Shown here: in pieces, positions 41,219-49,348 of the stretch | How positions within the stretch are numbered: position 1 is the stretch's first letter | How the letters are laid out: every line of letters starts with the position of its first letter | From: UBA11524 sp963617205 | GTDB lineage: Bacteria; Bacillota; Clostridia; Christensenellales; Aristaeellaceae | Length of the DNA stretch: 64,000 nucleotides | Reading direction: 5' to 3' | Assembly: GCA_963617205.1 (NCBI GenBank) | Contig: CAVEOA010000006.1 | Coordinates: 45,501 to 109,500 of the forward strand | The notes under the pieces: model-generated | What the model saw: only the letters and a program-made list of their open reading frames with translations | Databases searched by the model: none | What the model was told of the DNA's origin: nothing | Made by a program: the position numbers and the translations under genes

Positions 41219-43402
41219 ATGGGACGAACTGTCGTTGTTGCGGAAAAACCGAGCGTTGGGCGCGATATTGCCCGCGTACTTGGCTGCAAGCAGGGCGGAA
41301 AGGGCTGCCTGTCCAATGACCGGTGGATTGTTACGTGGGCAGTCGGTCATCTCGTTACCCTGGTCGAGCCGGATGAGCTTGATGAAAAGTACAAGCGCTG
41401 GACTTTCGATACGCTGCCGATTTTGCCCGATGATATTCCGCTCAAGGTCATCGCCAGCAGCCGCGACCAGTTTGCAGTCGTCAAATCCATCATCAATGAC
41501 GCCGATACGGACAAGGTTGTCTGCGCAACAGACGCCGGACGCGAGGGCGAGCTGATTTTCCGCTACATTTACGACAAGGCGGGCTGCAAAAAGCCCTGCG
41601 ACCGCCTGTGGATTTCTTCCATGACAGACGAGGCAATCAAGGAGGGCTTCGAGAAGCTCAAGAGCAGCGCGGCCTATGACGGGCTGTACCGCAGCGCCCA
41701 ATGCCGTTCACAGGCAGACTGGCTTGTCGGCATGAATGCCAGCCGTGCGTTTACCCTGCGATATGATACGCTGCTCTCTGTCGGGCGCGTCCAGACGCCG
41801 ACGCTTGCCATTCTCGTCAAGCGGCGTAAGGAAATCGAGACCTTTGTGCCAGCGGAGTACGCCACCATCGCCGCGAATTTCGGCGATTACAGCGGCATGT
41901 ACTTCCGCGAAGGGCTTGACCCGGACACGCACATTCCGAAAATTCAGGAGGCGAAGGACATTGCTGCTCAAATCAAGGGAAAGGAGGCGACCGTCCTTTC
42001 TGCTGAAACGCAGCAGCGCCGTGATCTTCCGCCACAGCTTTACGACCTGACCAGCCTGCAGCGCGATGCGAACCGTCTGCTCGGCTTCACGGCTGACAAG
42101 ACGCTCAAGCTTGCGCAGTCGCTCTACGAAACGCACAAGGCGCTCACATACCCGCGCACAGACAGCCGATATCTGCCGCCGGATATGATTCCGCGCGTTG
42201 TGCAGACGATGAAGGCGTTGCCTGCCAGCTATCAGCCGCTCGTGCCCGGAGCACTGCCGAACGGCAAGCTGCCCGTCAGCAGCCGCACCATCGATGCGTC
42301 AAAGGTCACCGATCACCATGCCATTCTCCCGACACCGCAGCGGATTTCGCTGGACAGGCTGTCGGCAGATGAACGGCAGCTCTACGATCTCGTGGCGCGC
42401 CGGATGCTCACTGCTTTCTATCCGCCGTGCGAGTACAACGCCACGAAGGTCATCACAGGGGTGGAGGAGCATCGATTCCGCACCAACGGCCGTGTCATCC
42501 TGCAAAACGGCTGGCGTGACGTCGCACCGCTTGCGAATCCTCCGAAAGCAGCAAAGCCGGGCAAAAAGTCAGCCGATGCAGAGGAGGAGACCGCATTGCC
42601 GCCGCTTGCCGCCGGTGACAAGCGCACGGTGCAAGCTGCCAACGTCAAAACCGACAAGACGAAGCCGCCTGCGCAGCATAATGACGCGTCGCTCCTGTCC
42701 GCAATGGAGAACGCCGGACGCGAATCCGAGGATGAGGAGATTGTCCGGCAGATGAAGGGCAGCGGCATCGGCACGCCTGCCACTCGCGCCGCTATCATCG
42801 AGCGGCTGATTCAGGTGGGCTACGCTGTCCGCAGGGGAAAGACCATTCTCGCGACAGACAAGGGCGTACAGCTCATCGCAATCGTGCCGCTGGAGCTGTC
42901 CTCACCGGAAACGACAGGTCGCTGGGAAATGGCGCTCGATAAAATCACCGATGGCAAGCAGGACGCCGGAAGGTTCATGGACAGCATCCGCAAATTCTCG
43001 ACATTTCTGGTCAATTATGCCCGCAATAACCGCGCGAACGTTACCTTTCCGGATGACGGGCGCAGGAAGAAGCGTGCACAGTCGTTCGTGCAGCGCGGAA
43101 AAAAGCTCGAGGACTGCGTCTGTCCGCTCTGCCAGCAGGGGCAGGTGCTTGAAAGCGCGAGGTCCTTCTTTTGCAGCCGTGCAGCCGATGGATGTCACTT
43201 CACGCTGTGGAAGGATTGCCTTGTGCGCGGCGGCGGACCGGAAATCACGGAGAAGCTGCTCCGGCTGCTGCTGAAGAACCAGATTCTGCGCGGCTCAACC
43301 GGGATTATCACGCTCAAGGACGGCATGATTGCCTTCTTTCCGCCGGACGCAAAGCAGGCAACCGCTTATCGCTCCCTCTCATACGAGAAAAATCAGCGCT
43401 GA
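41219..43402 (+). CDS. topB: DNA topoisomerase III (type IA)
   Basis: The 727-residue protein starts with the TOPRIM domain ('VVVAEKPSVGRDIARVLG', 'CATDAGREGELIFRYIY'). 'SAQCRSQADWLVGMNASRAF' and 'LLSVGRVQTPTLAILVKRR' follow. The catalytic tyrosine is Tyr311 in 'LTYPRTDSRYLP'. A Lys/Ala/Pro-rich linker lies near residues 440-485. The C-terminus has a four-Cys zinc-ribbon-like element ('CVCPLCQQGQVLES' with 'FFCSRAADGCHF'). It nicks and passes single strands, mainly to decatenate. GGAGGAGG is 6 bases upstream of the ATG. Confidence 0.94.
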   Translation: MGRTVVVAEKPSVGRDIARVLGCKQGGKGCLSNDRWIVTWAVGHLVTLVEPDELDEKYKRWTFDTLPILPDDIPLKVIASSRDQFAVVKSIINDADTDKVVCATDAGREGELIFRYIYDKAGCKKPCDRLWISSMTDEAIKEGFEKLKSSAAYDGLYRSAQCRSQADWLVGMNASRAFTLRYDTLLSVGRVQTPTLAILVKRRKEIETFVPAEYATIAANFGDYSGMYFREGLDPDTHIPKIQEAKDIAAQIKGKEATVLSAETQQRRDLPPQLYDLTSLQRDANRLLGFTADKTLKLAQSLYETHKALTYPRTDSRYLPPDMIPRVVQTMKALPASYQPLVPGALPNGKLPVSSRTIDASKVTDHHAILPTPQRISLDRLSADERQLYDLVARRMLTAFYPPCEYNATKVITGVEEHRFRTNGRVILQNGWRDVAPLANPPKAAKPGKKSADAEEETALPPLAAGDKRTVQAANVKTDKTKPPAQHNDASLLSAMENAGRESEDEEIVRQMKGSGIGTPATRAAIIERLIQVGYAVRRGKTILATDKGVQLIAIVPLELSSPETTGRWEMALDKITDGKQDAGRFMDSIRKFSTFLVNYARNNRANVTFPDDGRRKKRAQSFVQRGKKLEDCVCPLCQQGQVLESARSFFCSRAADGCHFTLWKDCLVRGGGPEITEKLLRLLLKNQILRGSTGIITLKDGMIAFFPPDAKQATAYRSLSYEKNQR

Positions 43403-43425
43403 AAGACGAGCAACACGAAAACCAC

Positions 43426-43454
43426 TTGCATTTTCCGTTCGATTCGACTACAAT
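43426..43454 (+). promoter_or_regulatory. Promoter of pepF (TTGCAT-17-TACAAT)
   Basis: TTGCAT (43426-43431) and TACAAT (43449-43454) are 17 bases apart, 71 bases before pepF. The leader between them and the start contains a small GTCGAA / TTTCGAC hairpin. Confidence 0.65.
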
Positions 43455-43525
43455 CAAAACGGTCGAAGGCTTTCGACTGCAAACCGATTATAACGCCGGT
43501 TTTCCGGCAGAAACGAGGTCCAATC

Positions 43526-45319
43526 ATGGCTGACCAGCTCCGCACGCGCGAGGAAATCCCCGCACAGTACAAATGGGATCTGACCCACATTTTTCCGGAC
43601 GACGCCGCATGGGAAAAAGCTCTTGCGGAGGTGCTCGAGGCAGGTAAGTCCTTCGCTGCTTACGAGGGCAAGGTTGCTGAAAATCCGCGCCAGGCCATCC
43701 GCGATTATTTTACGCTGGATGAAAAGCTCACGCCTGTGTTCTCCTATGCTTTCCTGCGCCGCGAAACCGACAATGGCGATCCGGTTGCGCAGGGACTTCG
43801 CGCCCGTGCATCCCAGATGGGCATGCAGCTTGCCACGATGACGTCCTTCTTCCAGCCGGAGCTGCTTGAGCTCGATGAAAAGGTGCTTTCCGACATCGCA
43901 TCTGATCCTGCCATGGCGGATTACGATGCTTTCCTGCGTACGCTGCTGCTGCAGAAGCCGCATTCTCTCCCCAAGGAGCAGGAGCGGCTGCTCGCCATGA
44001 TGGGTCAGGTTGCGCAGGCGCCGAACAACATCTTCAGCATGCTGTCCGACGTTGACATGGTTTTCCCGGATGTCAAAATGCCTGATGGCACGACGCAGCA
44101 GCTGACGGAAGGTACGTATTCGCAGTTCATCCGTTCCGAGGATCGCAATGTTCGCAAGGCTGCCTTCGACGGCATCATGGATACCTACGGCAAGTTCGGC
44201 AACACCATTGCAGCAACGTACAACGGCAGCGTGCAGAACGACGTGTTCGAGGCGCGCGCACGTCATTATGCGACTGCCCGCGATGCGTCCATGGAGCCGC
44301 TTGAAATCCCCACGAGCGTGTATGATAACCTGATTGAAGAGGTGCATAACGCCATTCCGGTGCTGGATGAATACCTGAAGCTTCGCAAGCAGGTCATGGG
44401 GCTCGACGAGCTGCATATGTACGACCTGTACACGCCGATGGTCAAGGATTTCCACATGGAGCTGAGCTACGACAAGGCGTTCGATCTCGTGCTTGAAGGG
44501 CTCAAGCCCATGGGCGAGGATTATCTCGATAAGCTCCGCGAGGCGCGCAATGGCGGCTGGATTGACGTCTATCCGTCCAAGGGCAAGTCCTCCGGCGCCT
44601 TCTCCGCTGGCAATCTTCGCAATGTGCACCCCTATGTGCTGCTGAACCACAACGACAACCTGTCCGACACGTTCACCATCGCGCACGAGCTGGGACACTC
44701 CATGCATTCCTTCTATTCCAACACGAATCAGCCTGCTCCGAAGAGCGACTACAGCCTGTTTGTCGCCGAGGTCGCATCGACCTGCAACGAAGCCACCATG
44801 ATGCGCTACCTGCTCCAGCAGTTCAAGGACGACAAGAAGGCGCTGGCGTATCTGCTCAATCACTTCCTTGAGCAGTTCCGCACGACCGTGTATCGTCAGA
44901 CGATGTTTGCGGAGTTCGAGCTGATTGCCCACACGATGGCAGAGCAGGGTCAGCCGCTGACGCGTGAGAGCCTGTCGAAGGCGTACTATGAGCTGAACCG
45001 GAAGTATTACGGCAACGTGTGCGTGGTGGATGACAACATCGCCAACGAGTGGATGCGCATCCCGCACTTCTACCGTGCCTACTACGTGTACGTATACGCG
45101 ACCGGGCTGTGCGCCGCAGTTTCGCTGAGCGACAAGATTCTCACCGAGGGCGCGTCCGCCGTGAAGGACTACCGCAAGTTCCTGTCCGCAGGCTGCTCTG
45201 TGCCGCCGATTGAGGCGCTGAAGCTTGCCGGCATCGACATGAGCAGTCCGGAGCCTGTTCGCCGCGCACTGTCCGTGTTCAAAGACACGCTCGACCAGTT
45301 CAAGGCGGTCATTGAGTGA
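43526..45319 (+). CDS. pepF: Oligoendopeptidase F (M3 metallopeptidase)
   Basis: The 597-residue cytosolic peptidase cleaves short peptides. The zinc motif HELGH is at residues 387-391 ('IAHELGHSMHSFYS'), with the third ligand region 'FVAEVASTCNEATM'. The N-terminal 'REEIPAQYKWDLTHIFPDDA' is characteristic of PepF. The sequence 'GRKSSGAFS'-type substrate loop is present as 'KGKSSGAFSAGNLRNVHPYV'. ACGAGG lies upstream of the ATG. A small unknown gene follows within 18 bases. Confidence 0.96.
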   Translation: MADQLRTREEIPAQYKWDLTHIFPDDAAWEKALAEVLEAGKSFAAYEGKVAENPRQAIRDYFTLDEKLTPVFSYAFLRRETDNGDPVAQGLRARASQMGMQLATMTSFFQPELLELDEKVLSDIASDPAMADYDAFLRTLLLQKPHSLPKEQERLLAMMGQVAQAPNNIFSMLSDVDMVFPDVKMPDGTTQQLTEGTYSQFIRSEDRNVRKAAFDGIMDTYGKFGNTIAATYNGSVQNDVFEARARHYATARDASMEPLEIPTSVYDNLIEEVHNAIPVLDEYLKLRKQVMGLDELHMYDLYTPMVKDFHMELSYDKAFDLVLEGLKPMGEDYLDKLREARNGGWIDVYPSKGKSSGAFSAGNLRNVHPYVLLNHNDNLSDTFTIAHELGHSMHSFYSNTNQPAPKSDYSLFVAEVASTCNEATMMRYLLQQFKDDKKALAYLLNHFLEQFRTTVYRQTMFAEFELIAHTMAEQGQPLTRESLSKAYYELNRKYYGNVCVVDDNIANEWMRIPHFYRAYYVYVYATGLCAAVSLSDKILTEGASAVKDYRKFLSAGCSVPPIEALKLAGIDMSSPEPVRRALSVFKDTLDQFKAVIE

Positions 45320-45337
45320 CGGAGGTGTTTTTCCTTG

Positions 45338-45676
45338 ATGCGCGGGTATGACAAGGATGCAGCGGTCAAGTTCATCACGCGCTGCATCCGCAAGGCCGAC
45401 CATCCGGCGCTTTCGGAGCAGATTGACATGCTCATTCCGCAGATGATTGATGCGGATATGGCGTACATGCATGCAGCTGGTGTGCTGGATGAGGACGGCT
45501 ATGCCGGCGATGCGTACTATGAGGATGATGAAGCAATCGAGTCTATCGTTGATACACTCGTGGCAAAAAATGGTTTCGATGCGGACATGGCGGTGAAGCT
45601 CGCCGCGCTCGCAGCGGATTACCTCGATGCACAGCAGCTGTATCTCGATTCTCATGGCATGGTGGAATACGACTGA
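45338..45676 (+). CDS. Small acidic protein of unknown function
   Basis: The 112-residue protein has GGAGGTG upstream; the ATG at 45338 is used, and a TTG one codon earlier has better spacing. I do not recognise the family. It looks wholly helical and is rich in Asp and Glu in the middle ('DEDGYAGDAYYEDDEAIESI'), without membrane segments, signal peptide or cysteine pairs. It lies 18 bases after pepF and before a terminator, so it is probably co-expressed with the peptidase. Confidence 0.7.
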   Translation: MRGYDKDAAVKFITRCIRKADHPALSEQIDMLIPQMIDADMAYMHAAGVLDEDGYAGDAYYEDDEAIESIVDTLVAKNGFDADMAVKLAALAADYLDAQQLYLDSHGMVEYD

Positions 45677-45713
45677 CCGCCGCGCATCTCGCGGAAACTG
45701 TCGGTTAATTGCG

Positions 45714-45749
45714 AAACGGGTCAAAGGAGAAATTCTCTTGACCCGTTTT
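45714..45749 (+). terminator. Terminator after the pepF unit
   Basis: AAACGGGTCAA and TTGACCCGTTT pair over 11 bases, with an inner GAGAA/TTCTC extension. TTTTG follows. Confidence 0.8.
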
Positions 45750-45774
45750 GCGTACATCGATGCATGATTTCGTC

Positions 45775-45803
45775 TGGACAAAGGCGGGAAAACGGCGTAC
45801 AAT
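45775..45803 (+). promoter_or_regulatory. Promoter of the HAD phosphatase gene (TGGACA-17-TACAAT)
   Basis: TGGACA (45775-45780) and TACAAT (45798-45803) are 17 bases apart, 63 bases before the ATG. Confidence 0.6.
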
Positions 45804-45866
45804 AGGCTTGGCGTCAGGGCGGATCAACTGCCTGAATGCCAATCAAAATGAAGGAGCACAACCATC

Positions 45867-46511
45867 ATGATTAAGGCTGTATTGTTCGATTTGGACGGCA
45901 CGCTGACAAATACGCTCGAGGATATCTCAACTGCGATGAACCGCGCACTGGCGCTGCACAATTTGCCGGGTTGGGAAACGCAGGAATATTGCTATCTTGT
46001 CGGCAACGGCGCGAGGATTCTGGCGCAGCGCGCTGTTCGGGAACATCAGGAGCTGACGGATGCGGTGCTGGCAGACTATCAGGCGTATTATGAAAAGCAT
46101 GCGCTGGATAAGACGCGTCCGTATGAGGGCATTCCGGAGCTGCTGTATGCGCTGGCAGAGCGCAAATTGAAGCTTGTGGTGCTGTCGAATAAGCCGGATG
46201 CAGACACGAAGAACGTCATTCGTCATTTTTTTCCGGATGTGCCGTGGAGCTGCGTTCGCGGTCAGGTCGAGGGCGTCCCTGTGAAGCCGGATCAGGCAGG
46301 CGCACTGCTTGCAGCAGAGGAAATCGGTGTTGCGCCGGCGGACTTCCTTTATCTGGGCGACACGAAGGTCGATATGACGTGCGCACGCAATGCCGGCATG
46401 AAGCCGGTCGGCGTGCTGTGGGGCTTCCGCACGGCGCAGGAGCTGCTGGATAACGGCGCGCAGGCGCTGATTGCGAAGCCGATGGAGCTGCTCGAGAAAT
46501 TCAATTTGTAA
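45867..46511 (+). CDS. HAD-superfamily phosphatase (phosphoglycolate phosphatase-like)
   Basis: The 214-residue protein has all HAD motifs: nucleophile Asp8 and Asp10 in 'VLFDLDGTLTNT', motif II Ser in 'LKLVVLSNKPDAD', motif III Lys in 'VPVKPDQAG', and motif IV 'FLYLGDTKVDMTCARNAGM'. A helical cap domain (~15-80) puts it in the Gph/PGP group, which removes phosphate from 2-phosphoglycolate or other small metabolites; the true substrate is not certain. GAAGGAG lies upstream. It is a single-gene unit. Confidence 0.88.
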   Translation: MIKAVLFDLDGTLTNTLEDISTAMNRALALHNLPGWETQEYCYLVGNGARILAQRAVREHQELTDAVLADYQAYYEKHALDKTRPYEGIPELLYALAERKLKLVVLSNKPDADTKNVIRHFFPDVPWSCVRGQVEGVPVKPDQAGALLAAEEIGVAPADFLYLGDTKVDMTCARNAGMKPVGVLWGFRTAQELLDNGAQALIAKPMELLEKFNL

Positions 46512-46528
46512 CAATTTTGTAATAATCC

Positions 46529-46557
46529 TTTACAACGCTGCATACATCTGATATAAT
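46529..46557 (+). promoter_or_regulatory. Promoter of the peptidoglycan-binding protein gene (TTTACA-17-TATAAT)
   Basis: TTTACA (46529-46534) and TATAAT (46552-46557) are 17 bases apart, 30 bases before the ATG at 46588. Confidence 0.7.
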
Positions 46558-46587
46558 GAGACCAACTTACTTCAGGAGGGGAAAAGC

Positions 46588-49278
46588 ATGAGAAAAGGCA
46601 TCGTGCGTGTGCTGACGCTGGTGCTGATGCTGTCGCTGATTGTTTGTGGAAGCGCCAGCGCTATGAAGCTCCAAAAGAACGACAAGAACGACCATGTTAC
46701 GCAGCTGCAGAAGGCGCTTCAGCAGCTCGGTTATTATACCGGCTCTCTTGATGGCAAGTACGGAACCGGCACGGTTGCTGCGGTAACGGCGTACCAGACG
46801 GCCCAGGGACTGTCGGTTGACGGCGTGGCTGGCTCTTCGACCATCGCACTGCTGGAGGCGCAGACGGGCATCGATATCGATGGCACGGCTTCGACCTCTA
46901 CATCATCGAATGGTCTGTTCAAGGGCGACTATTCCAAGATGCAGTTCTCCTCCAGCGGCTCGCGCGTCAGGATTCTTCAACAGGCGTTGATGGATTTGGG
47001 CTTCAGCGTATCGAAGGCCGATGGCGTTTATGGGCAATCGACGTATGATGCGGTTGTTGCCTTCCAGAGGGCAGTCGGGCTGGAAGCTGACGGCAAGGCG
47101 GGCAAGAATACGCTCGTGAAGCTCGAAAGCTACTTTGACAGCTACGGCAATGTTGTCAAGGTCTTTGTGACGGCGGCGCCTACGACTGATTTGAGCAACA
47201 TCACCTATGGCGTGCCGACGAGAATCCTCCGTGAAGGAATGGGCGGTCAGGACGTGCTGTATACGCAGAACCGCCTTGCTGCACTGGGTTATTACAAAGG
47301 CATTTCCGATGGCCAGTACGGCAGCGGGACGAAGAGCGCCGTCGTCGCTTTTCAGCAGAAGAATGGGCTGAATGCGGATGGCGTACTCGGCTCAAAGACG
47401 AGTCAGAAGCTGTTTTCAGACGGTGCGCTTGCAGCGAAGGAAACGGCTGCGCCCACGATCGATGCTGACCGCAAGCTGTCGCTCGGCATGACGGGCAGCG
47501 ATGTCAAGTCCGTGCAGACGAAGCTGATTGCGCTGGGCTACCTGACGGGAACGGCAGATGGCACCTACGGCACGAAGACGCAGGAAGCGGTTCGCAATTT
47601 CCAGAAGCGCAACGGACTGGATGCTGACGGCATCTGCGGCGAAAACACCGTGACCGTGCTCTTCGGCAAGAGTCCGATTGACGCGGGCAGCTCCATTACG
47701 CCTTCGCCTTCTCCCGCTGCGGTAACGATGCCTACGCGTGTGATCCGTCCCGGTGCGTCCGGCGAGGATGTTCGCTCTGTGCAGAGCCGCCTGAAGCTGT
47801 TTGGTTATTATTCCGGCAGTCTGGACGGTGTGTACGGCGCTGAAAGCGTGGCGGCTGTTCGGGCATTCCAGCAGCGCAACGGGATCACCGTCGACGGCAA
47901 GGTTGGCACGAATACAGCCGAATTGCTGTATTCCGACAATGCGATTGCCGCTGATGCCAGCGCGTCTGCAACGGCAACGCCTGCACCGAGCTACGGTGTT
48001 GTGCCGACGCGCACGCTCCGCAATGGCTCGACCGGCGATGATGTCAAGTCCGTCCAGACGCGGCTGAAGGAGCTGGGCTATTATGCCGGCACGGTGGACG
48101 GAAGCTATGGCAGCTCGACTGTCGTGGCGGTGGCATCGTTCCAGCTGCGCAATAATCTCGATGCTGACGGCGTGGCAGGTACACGCACGTTTGCAAAGCT
48201 CTATTCCGGCAGCGCGGTCGCGGCTGCAAACACGGCGACGGCAACACCTGCCACAACCGCTGCTCCGACGGCAACGACAGCATCGAATCGCCCGACGCGC
48301 CAGCTTTTCACAGGATGCACGGGCACTGATGTTGCGACGGTCCAGCAGCGCCTGAAGGATTTGGGCTACCTGACGGATAAGGTCGACGGCAAGTACGGCG
48401 CGAATACGACTGCCGCGATGCTCGCCTTTCAGCAGCGCAACGGCCTGACAGCGAACGGCATTGGCGACACCTCGACCTATGACGTGCTCTTCTCCGTCAA
48501 CGCGATTACGGCGGATGGGCAGCAGACGGATACGTCGACACCCGCCGTTTACTCAAATCTGAAGGTCGGGTCTACGGGCGATAATGTGCTTCGCCTCCAG
48601 CAGGCGCTGAGCACGCTGAACTACACGGTCAACATCAACGGCACGTATGACGAAACGACGCGTGCGGCGGTGCTGGCGTTCCAGAAGCGCAATGGGTTGG
48701 ATGCGGACGGCATTGCAGGCACAAAGACGCAGACGAAGCTCTATAGCGGCGACTGCGTGACAGGCGATACGGCACTGCCGGACACGGACTCTTCAAGCGG
48801 CGGTACGACGATATACCCTTCATCAGCAGGACCGGCGAAAAGCGAAATCAAGCTGCTGATGTGGTACACGGAAATCAAGCCGACCATCAAGTCAGGTCAG
48901 ACGGTGCTCGTCTATGAACCGTCAAGCGGCACGTCCTTCAAGCTGCGGTTCTATTCCCTTGGCAGACATGCTGATTCGGAGCCGCTCACGGCGGAGGATA
49001 CAGCCATCATGAAGGCTGCATGGGGCGGATCGTTCTCCTGGGACGAGAAGCCGGTGTATGTGCTGCTGCCCAGCGGCACGTGGGCGCTTGCGTCTATGCA
49101 TTCCATGCCTCATCTTTCCGGCAGCATCAAGGACAACAACTTTGACGGTCATCTCTGCGTCCATTTCCCACGGACGTTGGAGGAGACGGCAGTCCTGGAT
49201 CCCAAAAACGGCATTCGCCATCAGCAGGACATCCGCAAGGCGTGGAAGGCGCTGACAGGCGAGGAAATCACATGGTAA
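46588..49278 (+). CDS. Secreted cell-wall protein with eight peptidoglycan-binding repeats
   Basis: The protein has 896 residues. A signal peptide (1-25, 'LVLMLSLIVCGSASA') is followed by eight PG_binding_1 modules of about 66 residues (starting near 28, 105, 210, 290, 380, 470, 565 and 650). Each has the pattern 'LKELGYYAGTVDGSYGSSTV' then 'AFQKRNGLDADGIAG', separated by Thr/Ala/Pro-rich linkers. The last ~150 residues form a separate domain with 'HSMPHLSGS' and 'FDGHLCVHF' (His855, Cys857, His859). That arrangement recalls the catalytic His/Cys of L,D-transpeptidases, though overall similarity is weak. AGGAGGGG precedes the ATG. It likely binds and perhaps remodels the wall. Confidence 0.88.
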   Translation: MRKGIVRVLTLVLMLSLIVCGSASAMKLQKNDKNDHVTQLQKALQQLGYYTGSLDGKYGTGTVAAVTAYQTAQGLSVDGVAGSSTIALLEAQTGIDIDGTASTSTSSNGLFKGDYSKMQFSSSGSRVRILQQALMDLGFSVSKADGVYGQSTYDAVVAFQRAVGLEADGKAGKNTLVKLESYFDSYGNVVKVFVTAAPTTDLSNITYGVPTRILREGMGGQDVLYTQNRLAALGYYKGISDGQYGSGTKSAVVAFQQKNGLNADGVLGSKTSQKLFSDGALAAKETAAPTIDADRKLSLGMTGSDVKSVQTKLIALGYLTGTADGTYGTKTQEAVRNFQKRNGLDADGICGENTVTVLFGKSPIDAGSSITPSPSPAAVTMPTRVIRPGASGEDVRSVQSRLKLFGYYSGSLDGVYGAESVAAVRAFQQRNGITVDGKVGTNTAELLYSDNAIAADASASATATPAPSYGVVPTRTLRNGSTGDDVKSVQTRLKELGYYAGTVDGSYGSSTVVAVASFQLRNNLDADGVAGTRTFAKLYSGSAVAAANTATATPATTAAPTATTASNRPTRQLFTGCTGTDVATVQQRLKDLGYLTDKVDGKYGANTTAAMLAFQQRNGLTANGIGDTSTYDVLFSVNAITADGQQTDTSTPAVYSNLKVGSTGDNVLRLQQALSTLNYTVNINGTYDETTRAAVLAFQKRNGLDADGIAGTKTQTKLYSGDCVTGDTALPDTDSSSGGTTIYPSSAGPAKSEIKLLMWYTEIKPTIKSGQTVLVYEPSSGTSFKLRFYSLGRHADSEPLTAEDTAIMKAAWGGSFSWDEKPVYVLLPSGTWALASMHSMPHLSGSIKDNNFDGHLCVHFPRTLEETAVLDPKNGIRHQQDIRKAWKALTGEEITW

Positions 49279-49287
49279 ATCCGCAAT

Positions 49288-49342
49288 AAAAAAGGAGCTG
49301 TCTCAAAATGATTTTTCAGAATCATACGAGACAGCTCTTTTT
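49288..49342. terminator. Bidirectional terminator between the wall protein and GH2 genes
   Basis: GGAGCTGTCTC (49294-49304) pairs with GAGACAGCTC (49328-49337), with an inner ATGATT/AATCAT stem. Long A and T runs at both ends let it serve the two convergent genes. Confidence 0.9.
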
Positions 49343-49348
49343 CGATGC

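Noticed and set aside
43454..45802. A 782-codon minus-strand frame opposite pepF
   Set aside because: It mirrors pepF and the following gene, has no ribosome site or family motif, and shows the same skewed composition.
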